Shown here piece after piece: positions 7,939-20,500 of a stretch of DNA of 64,000 bases. The stretch spans positions 4,958,501-5,022,500 of the forward strand of contig NC_092606.1 of NCBI RefSeq assembly GCF_047663525.1, given 5' to 3'. The notes under the pieces are model-generated. The model was not told where the DNA came from, did not search any database, and was given only the letters and a program-made list of their open reading frames with translations. Made by a program: the position numbers and the translations under genes. Origin of the DNA: Anas platyrhynchos. Lineage: Eukaryota > Chordata > Aves > Anseriformes > Anatidae. Within the stretch, counting starts at the first letter, position 1, and each line of letters opens with the position of its first letter.

Positions 7939-10900
7939 ATGGCGGCGCCCGGCGCTGTGGCGGCGGCGGGCAGGGCCCTGAGCCGGGCCCTGAGGGCGGC
8001 GGCGGCGGCGGGGACGCGTCCCGGGGGGGCAGGTGGGGACCGGGGACCTGGAGCCGGGGCCTTGGGGTTGGGGGGCCCGGGACCGGAGCCCCCGGGGGTC
8101 ACCGGGGCCGGTCCCGTGTGTGTGAGGCGGGGGCAGGCCCAGCGGCCCTCTGTGAGGGGGCAGCCGGCTGGGCTTCGTGGGAACGGCTCTCCTCAGTTTT
8201 GGGGCGTTTTCAGTACGATTTGGAGCTTTTGCTGCTTTTTCAGCTCGTCCCCTGGAGAGTCGGGCCCTCAGCGGGCTCGGTGTCCGCTGCAGCGGGAGCA
8301 GCTCCGCGCTCGGCAGCATCCTGGGCATCCCCGCCGAGAAACCGCCCAGCGCTCTGGGCCAGCACCCGCCGCCCGTGGCCACCAGTAAAGGTGAGTGGTA
8401 CCAGCCCGGGGCCGTCCCTGGGGCTGTCAGTGGGGATTTAGCAACATTCGGGCTCCTAACCCCACAGAGGAGCAAAAACGGCTGTTACGGGACCGGCCTG
8501 ACCAGCCCCAGAACCCCAAGGTTTTAAGAATCGCCATCATTGGAGCGCCGAATGCCGGGAAGTCCACGCTCTCTAACCAGCTCTTGGGCAGAAAGGTACT
8601 GAACGCTGTGTTACAGCACCAAATTCAGGCTGCTAAATCCCTTTTTTCACGTGTCCTGGATGTGTAATGTTTTTAATGTCTTGCAGGTTTTCCCTGTCTC
8701 GAAGAAAGTGCACACAACGCGATGCAAAGCCCAGGGAGTCATCACGTTTGAGGACACCCAGCTGGTGAGTTTCCAGCACTGCCGAAATGACGTGCCTGAG
8801 GCAGCAGGGAGTGCTAGCCAGATAGCGAAGGATTTTCTCATTTGTACCTCTTACAAAATAAATCACGCAGATGTAAGTTCTAGTTTTACCACTGGCTGCA
8901 GACAGACTGACAGGATCTGTTTTTTTTCCTTCCTAGGTCATTCTGGACACGCCTGGCCTCACCAGTCCCTTGAAAGCCAAAAGGTATCGCTGCTGCTGCT
9001 GCTGCAGGGAGAGATGGGGTTCTGTTGAGTTGAGGTTTGATAGAGCAGAAAGCGATGAGTCTGTAAAATAGAAAGGGCAGGAACTAATATTTTTAGCCTC
9101 GTTTTGGTTTCTCACCTTTTTATTGTTGCTATTTCAGCAGCACGCAGAGCCTGTAGAATCCTCCAGCCCCGTTGTGTGTTTGATTCTGCGTGTGTGTGCA
9201 GTGAGGGCTGTCATAGCCAGCAAGGCAGCTCGGCGTGAGCTGGGACGATGGAAAGTTCTGCTTCCTCCCCTGCAGGGGGAAGGAATCTGGTTGTCGTCCA
9301 CCTCACGTCTGGCTTACCCATCTGCCTTTGTCTTTCAGGCATAAACTAGAAGAGGCCATGCTGACAGACCCATGGGACAGCATGAAACATGCAGATTTAG
9401 GTGGGTGCTCAAGTTCCTTTGCATCAAGCCAAACCCTTTATCTGCTACAGAAACTTACAGCCCTCCTACTGCGGTATCTGGATGCGTTACTGGGCAGTAA
9501 AGGCAGTCTTGGGAACGTGAACTAGGAGGGAAGGGCATTGAAAAAACTTGAATTATTTCACCAAGGGAGGGGATTAGCATTGTCTGATGCCAAGGTCTGA
9601 AGCTTGAGTTAATGTATGGGCATGGATGTTGCGTTTTAGAATGTGTGATCTCTTTAGGACAGCAAGTATAAATTGGGCTTATTGTTTTATCAAATAAAAC
9701 ACTCCTTTTTGGCTCCATCTGCATGCTGTCCTCTACAAGAGAAAGAAGTAGCAGCAGGAGGGAAATGATTCAACCACGGGCTGCAAGGAAGCTTAAAACT
9801 AAGGTTTTGGAAAACACAGGTTCGTTATATTTCCCTCACTTTCCTGGCAGTTCTGGTTTTGGTGGACGTGTCGGATCACTGGACACGAAACTGTCTGAGC
9901 CAAGAGGTGCTGAAGTGTCTTTCTGAGTTTCCCCACGTCCCCAGCGTCCTGGTTCTGAACAAGGTAAATGAGGAGCTCGTTTGTCCTGCCTTTAGCAGTC
10001 AGTCATGCTGGTGTGTTTCTGGGTATGTGAAAGGACACTGATTTTCCTCTCCACTGCAGAATATTTGTGTGTTTATGTGTCTGTGTTGCACACACACGTG
10101 TCCCTGCAGCTGTCTGCTGCAAAACAGAATTTAAATCAGTCTGGAAACAACCGCTGGTCCAACAGTGGAGCTGGCCAGCTGTCTGCTTCAGCTGCAGATG
10201 TCCTGGTGCAGCTGCTGGCCCTGGGGGGATTCTTTCAGTTCCCCAACAGCCAGGGTCCGGATGCCAGCCTCATTTGGGACAAGTTTGTGATACCTCTCTC
10301 TCGTACCAGGTGGATCTGCTAAAGAAGAAGTACATCCTGCTGGAACTCGTAACTGAGCTAACAGAGGGAATTGTAAACGGAAAGAAGCTGGAAGTGAGGT
10401 CTCCATTTAAACATAACCTGAGTTCTTCAGCAAAAACTGTTCTTAAAAACACTCAGGCTTCTCCACCTGAGAGCAGGGCCCACGAATCTCCTTGTCTGCA
10501 GGAAACAGTTAAAGCCCAAGAAGGCTCTGGCTTGGATAGCAGCAGTGACACGAGGGCTCCTGAGCGTGGTCTTGTCACAGAAGCACAAGGGCCAAAGCCC
10601 CATGAATGCAGAGATCTAAAAAACAGGAAGGGCTGGCCACGCTTCCAGGAGATCTTCATGCTGGCAGCTCTCACAGGAGAGGAGGTGGATACGCTGAAGG
10701 TAACTGCAGTCTGAGCTGCTGTTAGGCTGTGAAACACTCACCTCATGGTACCCTAGGGCTTCGTACTGAGCTGCTCCTCCTGTGAGGAGCCAGCAGCGCT
10801 GCTGTCCTTGGCCTGGGGTGGGTCTGTGCTGGGGGATGTGTTCCCTTTTGACATCTCCAGAGTTTTCTGCCTTAGTTGAGGCTCCCCAAATAGCAGCCTG

Positions 10901-12129
10901 TCCATAATGATGGACGCCTGATGCAGCATCACGCAGCTGCGAGTAGTACTCTTTTGTACCTCATACGAATGACTTCGGGAGGTGTGACCTTTGGGATTGT
11001 TTCAGTTTCAGAAGCTTCCCTTTCTCCATTCCATGCCAAAGATATTACACCACCGCCCTGGTGGCTAGCAGGAGCATCCTCATAGCAACTCACCACAGGG
11101 CTTTGTGGTGCTACAAGCACGGCACGCGGCAGCTAACGGGTGTGTGATGGGTGTTCTGTGCTGACAGCGCTACCTCCTGATGCAAGCCAAGCCAGGCCCG
11201 TGGGAGTTTCACAGCGGGGTCCTGACCAGCCAGTCCCCTCAAGAGATCTGTGACAATATCATCAGGGAGAAGATTCTGGAGTACCTGCCCCTGGAGGTGC
11301 CCTACGGTGTGACTCAGGTGGGAAGCGTGTGCAGGCGGACTTGCCTTCAAGTTATTTTGTTGGCAATGTGATGAAAATTCCTTTTTTATTGAGTTTGTGA
11401 AATCTGCCAGACCCTTCACAGGCTGCATGGGATGACCTGGGACTTGTGTGTCAGGCACTGAGACACTTTCTGTGTTTTAAGTGGGGTCACACATGTGCAT
11501 GTGCCAGGGAGCTAAGCTTTAGTCTGTGAAAGAGTCACATTTGTGGCTCCGGAGATTCTGTGCTGAATTGTGAGGTCCTGCACTGAGCTACTGGGTTTGT
11601 GCTTGCTGTTGCAGGTGACGGAGCTGTGGGAGGAAGGGCCAAGCGGAGAGCTCCTCATTGTGCAGAACCTCGTGGTCCCAAGAAAGTCTCATATGGTGAG
11701 TAAGAGAGAGCTGGGGAGTGTGAAAGGAGGCCCCGTAGCTCCTGCATGTGTGCACCCTTGCTGTGTTAGACACCTCCTCCCTCAGCAGTGGGTTCTGTGT
11801 TGGAAAGATCCAGGTCTGTGACGGTCACAGGCCGTTCAGTAACACCTTGCACCTTTCTGAAGCAATCAGTTGCCCATGGTTTGGTTTTAGGACATCTTTG
11901 GCTGCTATATTCTATACGCTTCTGTGCCTGCACCATTGTTTTCTTAGGTGACTCCTCCCCACAGGAAGAATGAGAGTGATGGTGTTCTCTCTGGGTTTTC
12001 ATACAGATGATGTTGATTGGAAAAAGAGGTACGGTTATCAGCAAGATCGCTCAGGAGGCTGGCCAGGACCTGATGAACGCTTTCCTCTGTGATGTCCGCT
12101 TGAAGCTCAAGGTGGAGGTGAAGAGTTGA
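7939..12129 (+). CDS. ERAL1: ERAL1, mitochondrial Era-like GTPase (12S rRNA chaperone)
   Basis: ERAL1 binds the 3' end of mitochondrial 12S rRNA and chaperones assembly of the small mitoribosomal subunit. The 11 coding exons are 7939-8032, 8244-8390, 8468-8595, 8687-8764, 8937-8983, 9339-9400, 9851-9963, 10310-10699, 11168-11317, 11615-11695 and 12007-12129; all phases close, giving 470 residues. The start ATG has an A at -3 and a G at +4. Residues 1-31 are Ala/Arg-rich without acidic residues, as in a mitochondrial presequence. GTPase motifs: G1 GAPNAGKS at 106-113, G2 TTR at 133-135, G3 DTPG at 153-156, G4 NKVD at 222-225. The KH domain ends the protein, with the GKRG loop at 435-438. The human protein has 437 residues; the extra length lies mostly in the linker between G4 and G5, all in exon 8. 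The G5 region reads LAALTG where I recall LSAL in human. Confidence 0.96.
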
Positions 12130-12975
12130 ACTCTTTGAGGAGGCTCTGACAGCCGTTGAGCTCTGTGGTCATGCAGAGAAACCGCTCCCAGTTTGTGCTG
12201 CAGGTATCTTAACACCTTTGCTCAATCCAGAAACAGGAGGATGGAGTCCAGATAGCGGGCTGAAGTAGAATATATTATTCTTTGGGGAATGGCCCAAATG
12301 GAAATAAACTCTACAGATCTTCTACGCCTTATCATATGGAAACGGGACGCACATCGGAGAACCTGGTGCGTGTGTGGTTGTAGCACCGCATTTGCAGAGC
12401 TGTCATCTGCTTCTGGGCTGTGTCCCACATCCCTGCTGCCAAGCGTTTGTGTCTGGAAGTTCAGGATGACTTGAGTCAAGAGTCTGGCTCAAAAAGGGAA
12501 GGGTGAATATTGTGGTTCTTCGAAGTGTGGGGGAACATCTCCTGTCTTTTAGCAGACAAAGGGTCGCAGTGAAGAATTGTTAGTGCACATTTATCATCTC
12601 TTCTGAAGGCTGAGTGATGCCAGCCGTGGTAATGCAGAAGGAAGGGGCTACCCCAACCATAGGTTCTCATTTCTGTTGTGCTCCTTGCCCTGCACCCTGT
12701 TCATGGTTGTGAGTAGAGCTGTGAGGGAGTCAGTATTGCCCAGGGACCTTGAGTTGGAAGAGTTTGCTGGCTGGCAGAAACATTCTCATAATGGGGTGGG
12801 GCAGAGAGCTCTGAAACTCTATAGGTCATGAATGCCAGTGTTTTCCAGCTGCTGTGTTGGAGCTCTTGCCACAGGTGTGTGTGCACCTTCCTCTTAAATG
12901 ACTGCCAGCTACTTCTTGAATTTTGACCTTTTCTATGCTTTAGCTAATAAAAATGTGTTCCTTCTCTTTACCCTG
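12130..12975 (+). other. ERAL1: ERAL1 3'UTR with two poly(A) signals
   Basis: Non-coding sequence after the ERAL1 stop. AATAAA occurs at 12303-12308, giving a 3'UTR of about 195 nt, and again at 12946-12951, giving about 840 nt. Which site is used, or whether both are, cannot be told from sequence. Confidence 0.6.
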
Positions 12976-13870
12976 GCATCCTTCCCCTCAGTGTCCTAGG
13001 CAGTTCACTGCTCCTGGCAGGTGGTGCTGACTCAGGAGGGATGTGTCTGGTGACACCCTCTTCTGAGTGGATTATTGAAGAAGCAGAGAAATGGAGCTTG
13101 GACTGTGATCCGTTCCTGATGTGTACACGAGCTGCTTCCCTGACTACAGGTGAAGGGAGCAGAGAGGCCAGAGAACTGCTCCCTGGACACACAAGCATTT
13201 GCTGGAGCATATTTGTAAGAAAGGCACGCAGAGCAGGGAATAGGTGTCTTCCTGCCTCGACACATCTTGGTTTCGGTGCCCAGTGGTGTCCTGGCTTTAC
13301 ACCCATTTGGACGTTTGGCTAATGAATGAACATTGAGGGATTTGGTCTGAAGATGCCTCTAGCAGCATTGCGTAGGTGCTTGCTTCAGAAGGGCTAGTTA
13401 GTCATGCAGAAACAGATGGCAACCCTTTTCTTAGGGACTCGAATAGTTTATTACAGGAACATTACTACAGAGTCATTACTCTTTGCACCAGGGTTGCAGA
13501 CTGGAAGTTAGAGACCATCAGAGCTAAAGAAAAGGCCAAAGTTGGGGCAGCAGCTCAGGCTGGGGAGGCTGTTGAGGATGTAGAGTGTCTGACACGGGTC
13601 AGGGTGTGGGCAAAGCTCTTGCAGGCTGAGCAAAGGGGGCTGGGGGCGCTCAGTGGTGCTGTGTGCCGCTTTGGGTGTGGGGCTGAGCCTGTGGGCTTGA
13701 GTTCAGGCTCAGTTTTTGTAGTGCTGAATAGTTTCCTTCTGAAAATTGGGGTGAAATCCCGTGTGCTGTTACAAACCGACACCTCTGGGCTGAAGGGAGA
13801 GATCTGGAGAGGTCTTCTGGGGGTTCCTACAGGGAACCCAAATCCTTTGAGGTAACGTTGGCGGGAGGGT
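12976..13870. other. Spacer between ERAL1 and FAM222B promoter
   Basis: No recognisable protein-coding gene. An open frame of 159 codons at 13376-13855 (plus) shows no family I know. On the minus strand a canonical AATAAA occurs at 13452-13447, so a minus-strand transcript leaving the FAM222B CpG island could end here; this is speculative. Confidence 0.5.
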
Positions 13871-13940
13871 GATGGTTGGAAAAGACCTCCGAGATCATTT
13901 AGTCCAACCCTAATGATTTTATGACTCTGTGATTCTACTC
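13871..13940 (+). mobile_element. CR1 LINE 3'-end fragment
   Basis: GATGGTTGGAAAAGACCTCC, then GAGATCATTTAGTCCAACCC, then ATGACTCTGTGATTCTACT match the last part of avian CR1 elements, whose 3' end carries repeats of the ATTCTATG type. Orientation is plus. Only about 70 bases remain and no reverse-transcriptase sequence is present. Confidence 0.85.
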
Positions 13941-14214
13941 TGACAGCACAAGTACCGTGTCCCTGTCCCTGTGTGGGGAGCTCTGCGTTACTGCCCCCCT
14001 CACGGCCACCACAGCCCTCTGAAGAAGCCCCCGGGCGCCATGTCACCGCGCCTTTCTGCGTCCCCCCCCTTCCCTTCTGTACCCCATCTCCTTCATTTTT
14101 ATTAAAAACCAAACAAAAACTCAACAGCGAGCCGCTTTTCCGTCACAAATTCCCACATTTTATTCCTCAACCGCGTAACCCCCCCCCGCCCCTCAGCCCG
14201 CCTCCCGCCCTTTA

Positions 14215-14505
14215 ATGGCGGCCGCGCGGTGGCGCTGTCATGGCGGTGGGGCCGCTGAGGGGAGGAGGGAGGAGGCGGAGGAGGAGGAGGAGGAGGAGGG
14301 GGCGCTGTAATGGCGGCGGGGCGGGGCGGCGGGGGCCGTTGGCGGGCGGGGCGCATGCGCGGCAGCTCCTGGCGCAGCCACCACGGCCGGGGCGGGCGGC
14401 GGCGGCGGCGGCGGAGGAGGAGGAGGAGGAGGAAGGGGGGGAGCGGCGGGGCCGGCACGGGCACAGCGGCGGCGGCGCCATGAGGCCCGGGCAGGGGCAC
14501 CGAGA
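14215..14505 (+). promoter_or_regulatory. FAM222B: FAM222B CpG-island promoter and non-coding exon 1
   Basis: A dense CpG-rich block with purine repeats (GGA runs at 14263-14300 and 14413-14440) and a CGG run at about 14396-14415. It ends in a strong donor, CGAGA|GTAAGT, at 14505/14506. No TATA box is seen. The block lies on the right strand and side to be exon 1 of FAM222B, whose first coding exon is 24.5 kb away. The exon's 5' limit is not visible. An ATG at 14480 opens a frame across the splice (see findings). Confidence 0.6.
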
Positions 14506-17500
14506 GTAAGTGCGGGGCCTCCAGGAGGTGTTTGTGAGGGGGGGGGGGGGGGGCACAAGCGGCGAGCTGGGCTTTTCCGTTCTTTCCCCCCCCCCCCCCC
14601 CATCGCCTCTTTTCCTCATTGTCCTTCCCGGTTTCTCCCCTCCACACACGCATCCTCACGCCGCCTGTCGCGATAGGGGGAGTGTCGCGACAGCGCGCGC
14701 GGGACAAAAGGTGTAATGGTGACAGAGAGAAGGAGGGGGGGGGGGGGAGTGAGGGCTGCGGCCTGAGCGGAGCCCGCCGGTACCGCCCGGGGGGGGGGGT
14801 CCAGGCTTCACGGCCCCCCCCCCCCCCTCCCTCCTCACCCAGCCCCGGTGCCCGCCTCAGGAGGGGCCCGCACGGGCTCGGCCCGGCCCCAACGGGAGGC
14901 CCCGGGGCCCGGTTCCCAAAGGGGGGGCTCCCCGGTTCTGCCCTCCCCGGGGAGCTTCGCAGCGATTCCTTTGTGCCACGGTTCCCCGGAGGCACCGGGG
15001 AGGGGTGTGTGGAAAATGGGGGGGGGTGTGAGGGGGGGAAAGGAGCTGGAGCGGCTTCTCGGCGGCGCGGTTTTGCAAGAGCCATTGTTAACGCCGCCCT
15101 GGGCCCTCTGATTTCCTGCCAGCCCTTTTTCTCTGGAGCACCTGAACGGGAAGCTGAACGGCGGAGCGTGAAGGGGAAAGCCAAAAAAATAATGCAAAAA
15201 CGCATTAAAAAAAAAAAAAAAACCAAAAACAGCGCAGAAATACAGCTGGAGGAGGTGCGGCCGGGCTGCTTGCGGGAGGTGAAGTGCTTGAAGCTCTGGG
15301 CTGTGTGGCGTGGGGCTGGCCGAGGTGCGCTGCCCTCGCTGACATTGCCTCTCCCAGCCCGGTACCGCCCGTAGGATAAATCCCCTGCAGCCCGGTTCTG
15401 GCCGTGCCTAGTTCAGGAACACTTTGCACCCACTTTTTGCGATGGTCCTAACCATTCTCGTTCATTTTCATCACGACTAAACTCACGAGCAAACGTAGGC
15501 TCGCTTAGAAAACTTTTTCCTGTAAGGCTTTTACCTCTTTGCTGCTTTGTTTTCGGGGTAGCTGTAAGAGAGCAGCACCCCGCAGGGCTCCCGAGCGATG
15601 TCTGTGCCGGAGCAGCGAGGATACCTTCAAATAACTCCTCCTGGGCTCTGTGTGCGTGCTGGAGGAACTTTGTCTGATTCAGTCCTTTTGGTGCTGCTGC
15701 TGCCTTGGCAGGAGCAGAGCCGTGCTGGTTGCTTTTTCCTCCCAGCGCACGCGTTTCCGAGCGGGTCTTTGCCACCTGAATCTGGACTTGTTAGAGCCCA
15801 GCCTTACTCATTTCACGTGGATGGGAAGCAGCAGCAGAGCACTTGCTGTTTTTCACCCAAAATAAGCTTAGAAAGCAGGCCGTAGAGGGAAAAGCCATCA
15901 TGGACTGAATTCAGTGGACGTTTCATTCTTTTATTTTCTGAAAACACACCTGAAAGCTGCTCTTGTGACAGCACGATCCTGTAATCTGTGCTCACAGAGA
16001 CCTGATCCTCACGTCAGGCTCCTCGACTCGATGAAAGTGGAAAGGGCTGATGCTGAAAGAGGTTAAAAACGCGAGGAGGAGCGGAGCTGCCTTAGCTAGG
16101 AAGTGCATTCATTTAAGTAGATTTATAAGGCAGCGGGGAAGATGTTGTTGAAACATATTACAGATATTAGAGATGAAGAGAACAAGGTCTCGCCGCCTGC
16201 AGCAGCCCAGGGAGCAAAGGATGCAGAAGCAGCAGGCAGGTGGGTCTGGAGCGGTGCAAAACAGGTCCAAGAGGACCTGAAAAGGGGAGAAAAAAAGCAG
16301 CAGGAACGGAAAGCAAGCCCAGGAAAATTGACTGTTTGGTAGATTTTGGTAGAGGAGGTTTTGGATCACAAACAAGTATGAGTCAGGACAAAAGGAGAGT
16401 GGGATTTACAATAAATATAGGATTGTTCCGCAATAAATACAGCTTTCAGGGGGAAAAGCTTCCAGAAAAGAAAGGCTGTATCTGTTTTTTCAAGTGCTCT
16501 TTACACGGCGCGGTCGGGTAGAATTTCTGAGGTGAGGAAATCAGAGATTGACCCTCTTCGGGGAGAGTCCTAAGCAGAGCTGGAGCTGGGAGAGCAGTTG
16601 ATGAATAGGCTGTAGTTTCTCTCTGCTATTTTAAGAAGCCACATCGAGTTCAAGTCTACCCGGCCTGATGGTCTAGAGAGGAAAGATGCCTATCAGCGGA
16701 ACCCAAATTAAGCAAAACCAGATAAATCTGACAGAACGGATGACACGGGAAGGATGACTGCTGAGAGATGCTGGCATGTTTTCTGGGCCTTCATGCTCAG
16801 CGTGTGTTTTTTATTTGTTGCCTTACGTGGCTTTTGAAGTGTAAAAAAAAAAAAATAGATCTCGTTTTGTGCTGAGATAAAAGAGCAGGCATGTGCTGAA
16901 ATCCTCACAAGGCGCAGTTCTGCTTTGGAATTGACATCGAGCAGTGACCTTACTTCGGGCACCCGCTCTCATTTGGGGAATTTCTCGAGCGGATAAATAA
17001 TGCACTTAGCACCAAACGCACGCCGTTTAATAAGGTGGTATTTTTGATCCCCCCTTTCCATTCACTTTGCAAATAGATTCATGCTTCTTCTGCTTTAGCA
17101 CAGCCTGAGGTGCTCTTGCTGTTAATAACATCAGAAGTACGTTGGAGAGCGTCCACGCAGGATTGTCTTTCTCTCCAAACATCAAATTAAAACCCCCTTT
17201 TGTTCTTTGCAGCTTGGCTATCTGCCGTAATTCGGTCTTATTTGTATTTGTTTCAAGTTGTCCTCTGACAGAGACACTGCTTTAGCTACGTTTGCTTCTG
17301 GGAACTGTTACTGGAGATGAAGAGGAGAAGTAAGGCTTCTGTCGAGGAGCGAGGTATCTGTGCTCTCCAGAAATGCAGGCTGCTTTAAGGTGTGTGTGAG
17401 CTTTAATTTGTCTTCTCAGCTGCGCACACCGAAACACCACGATATGGGATGGAAACTCCTTGTTTCCTCCTTCACTTTTCCCTTCCACCGTGGCTCGTCC

Positions 17501-20500
17501 ATTCATGGTTATTCTTCCCCGTTTTCACCCTTGACTCATTCCTGGCTGGCCCACAGGGATGGAGAGGGCAGAGGCACGCTCCTGCCACCCCAAAACCTCT
17601 TTTTGGGGTGAGAAAAGAGAGCCCCGAGCCAGCACGTCCCGCACCCATGCTGCTCAGCACCCCAATCTGCAGCAGGCGAGCTGTGGCAGCGAGGGGAGGC
17701 ACAGATTGATGGGGACGGGCGATGAAGTCATGTCCATGTCGCGTTTCTCTAAAGCCTGGTCATTTCCAGGATTCCAGGATTTATGGAATTACTAACCACC
17801 CCACTGAGAGCAGTGCCAAAGCTCAGCTTGCCTGATTTATTTAGCAGACGGCTGGAACTTTTGAAGAACTGCCTCAGGAGCACGTAGCAGTTCTCTGAGA
17901 CACCACAGCCACCGTTTGAGTATCAGGCTGCTTGTCCTTCATCCCGCTGGAGCCTCTGGGGTGGGTTTTGGGGTGAGATACTGCTGGAGGTGAGGACAGG
18001 TTTCAGAGGCTTGTGAAATCTGGAAGGGACTGCGTTTGAAGCTTTTTTCTGGCTGGAAAGCGAAGAATTTCAACCCGTTGTTTGTGCGTTGTGCCACTTC
18101 CCCGCTGCATTTTGTGACTCGTGGTAAAATCTTAATCATAATGGGCTCTGTGAGCAATTTTTAATTGCACAGCATCGGTTTGACTGTGAATGCTCGAAGG
18201 AGTTTGTCACACTGTTCATCTTTTTTTTGTTGTTTTGCAAATACTGAGTCAGCTACCGAGGAACAGAGGTACTCAAAGGTGTCCTGCCACCTGGGATCCT
18301 CGCAGGTTGTTTTTTTAAACGTGCCCAAAGATATTTTCCTGTGGATCGCGTTCCTCAAAAGCTAAACTTCCTATCCAAAAAACAGGAGCTTGGCCTCAGT
18401 CAACCTGAGCCGGGTTCAGTTTGGGACTGCCAGACACTGGCAGGATCTTTGGCTGCCTCTTTTCGCTTTTGATTTAAATTGGGCATTTTAAAGAAGCAGT
18501 GACTGTGGCCCACGGCTGATCCAGCTTTATAGACCCTGCAGACCCCTTTCCAGTGCAGTCTGTCTGCCATCACGCCTCCCCCCTTATTTTTTATGTGGTT
18601 TATTGTTAGGATTTTCTCCGGTAGTGCTCAGAAACGATGCTGTTTGTGGATTCCCAGCGTGTAACTCGTTGACGCTGTGCTTGAAGATCCAAGTTCCCAG
18701 GCTTTGTGAAGACAACAGCGATATTTTGTTACCGGGCTCATCTCACAGGAGTGTCATTTGGTGGGGTGAGGCTTTAAAGTTTTCAAACCACACAGGGCAG
18801 CAGAAGCGAGCCGCTGGCTTCTTTATTTGTTCGGAGGTAGCTGAGCTGCTCCGGGCTTCTAACGAGATGCACTGACGGGCGTACTACAGGGAAATGTGTT
18901 AGAAATGAGGATTTCTGTAAACACAGCGCATCCCAGACGAGGCTCGCGGGGAGATTTTGTCGAACGGCTCCAGGCGCCGCATCCTGCCTCCGGAGGGAGC
19001 GGATCCTGACCGCCCCCAGCTCGCAGCCGCCGTGCGGTGAGTGAGGGATTTGTAGGTTCGTAGCGATGCGGTGCAGGGAAGGTGAACCAGGCAAGCGGAG
19101 CTATTTTTAGTATTTAAAAAAAAAAAAAACACTCAAAAAGCGATCCACCAGGCGATACGCTGCTGACGTCTGCAGCGCAGACAACCCAATTAGGGAGCTG
19201 TATATTGTTTCCAGCAGGATTCTGATTGTTTCTAATTCGGGAACCACGTGAGGGCGAGTGGAAATAGGTGAGGGGATGCGCTTTGCTGCTCGGAGCCCGT
19301 CTCCCTTTCGCTTCTTTTCTGCAATTTCGCCTCTCAGACTCGAGCTGTCTCCCCGTCCTGTGCTCAGCAGCTAGGATGGGAGCCAGGCTCTGCCTGCCCC
19401 CTAATTCCGCCCTGTCGGGTGGATGGAGGCAGGGAAAAATCACTCGGGGCTTGAGGGAGAGCGCAGTGGAAGAAGAAGCGGTACGTGGTTTCGTTTGCTC
19501 TTGCCTGCAGAAGTCAGGATGGAGCGCCGCGGGGTTTGTTCGTTTCCTGACCCCCCTGCATCCTCGGCTGTATCCTGCGATCCCTCTTCTCGCTGTCAGC
19601 TTGCTTAAAAACTTGGAACGTGCCTTTTGGAGGACTCGCGTCCCGCAGCCCTGCCCTTTCCTGTGGCTGTTGTCTCGCCGCTCGTTTTGTTCCTCTCCGT
19701 AGGCAGCTCCTGCACGCAGAAGGCTTTGAAAAGTGTCCTACGGTGGCTGTCTCAAGCCAATCCCATAAATCTGTATATTTCAGATTCCATTGGATGGAAA
19801 GGGCGTTGTGTCAGCCTTTCCAAAAAAATGGAAACTCCACTCCCCAGAGTGACTTCCTCCTCTGCTGATCTATTATTTTAGCATGGAACGGGAAAAAAAA
19901 ACACGTAACACCTGGAAAGGGGAGCCCTTCGCCCAGTTTCTTACTCCACTCTCCAGCAAAGTCTTTCGTCTCCGATGGTTTGAGGGGCAAAGAGCCATTT
20001 AGGGGATGACAGAGGATGCTTGGGCTTCATTGTGGAAGGGAACCGTGGGCATTTGCTGGCTGCCCTTTATCCACTCCCCAGCCTGTTGTGCACTTCCAGG
20101 AGAGCCCTCAGCTTTTCTGGAACAGACGATGCGTTCCTAGAGCTGCTAATTCGTGTGTTCTTTGACTTCAGGTTGTTCACAGCCGTGCTGAGCGTTCGTG
20201 AATGAATGTGGAGGAAAATCAATAAGTGAAAAGGCCGAAGCGGGCAAGGGGGAGCAGCTCTTCCCAGTGCCTTTCTTCCTCGTGGTGCCATTGTCTGAGC
20301 CGAGTTCTTTTGGGTGGTTAAATTTAGAAATGGCTTGGTTTGGGAACAAGTGACTTTTATGAGACTTTCCTGAAGACTTCTGTGTAGTGAAATCCCAGGG
20401 AGATTCGATGCTCTGCTGCTCTCATCTGTGTTGAGATCCTTTTGCAAGGCTCCAGGGTGCCGTTTCTCCCCATACTTCCCCCAGTATCTTCCAGAAATGT

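Noticed and set aside
13376-13855. 159-codon plus-strand frame after ERAL1
   Set aside because: No recognised family, no clear promoter, and it stops before a CR1 fragment. Probably chance.
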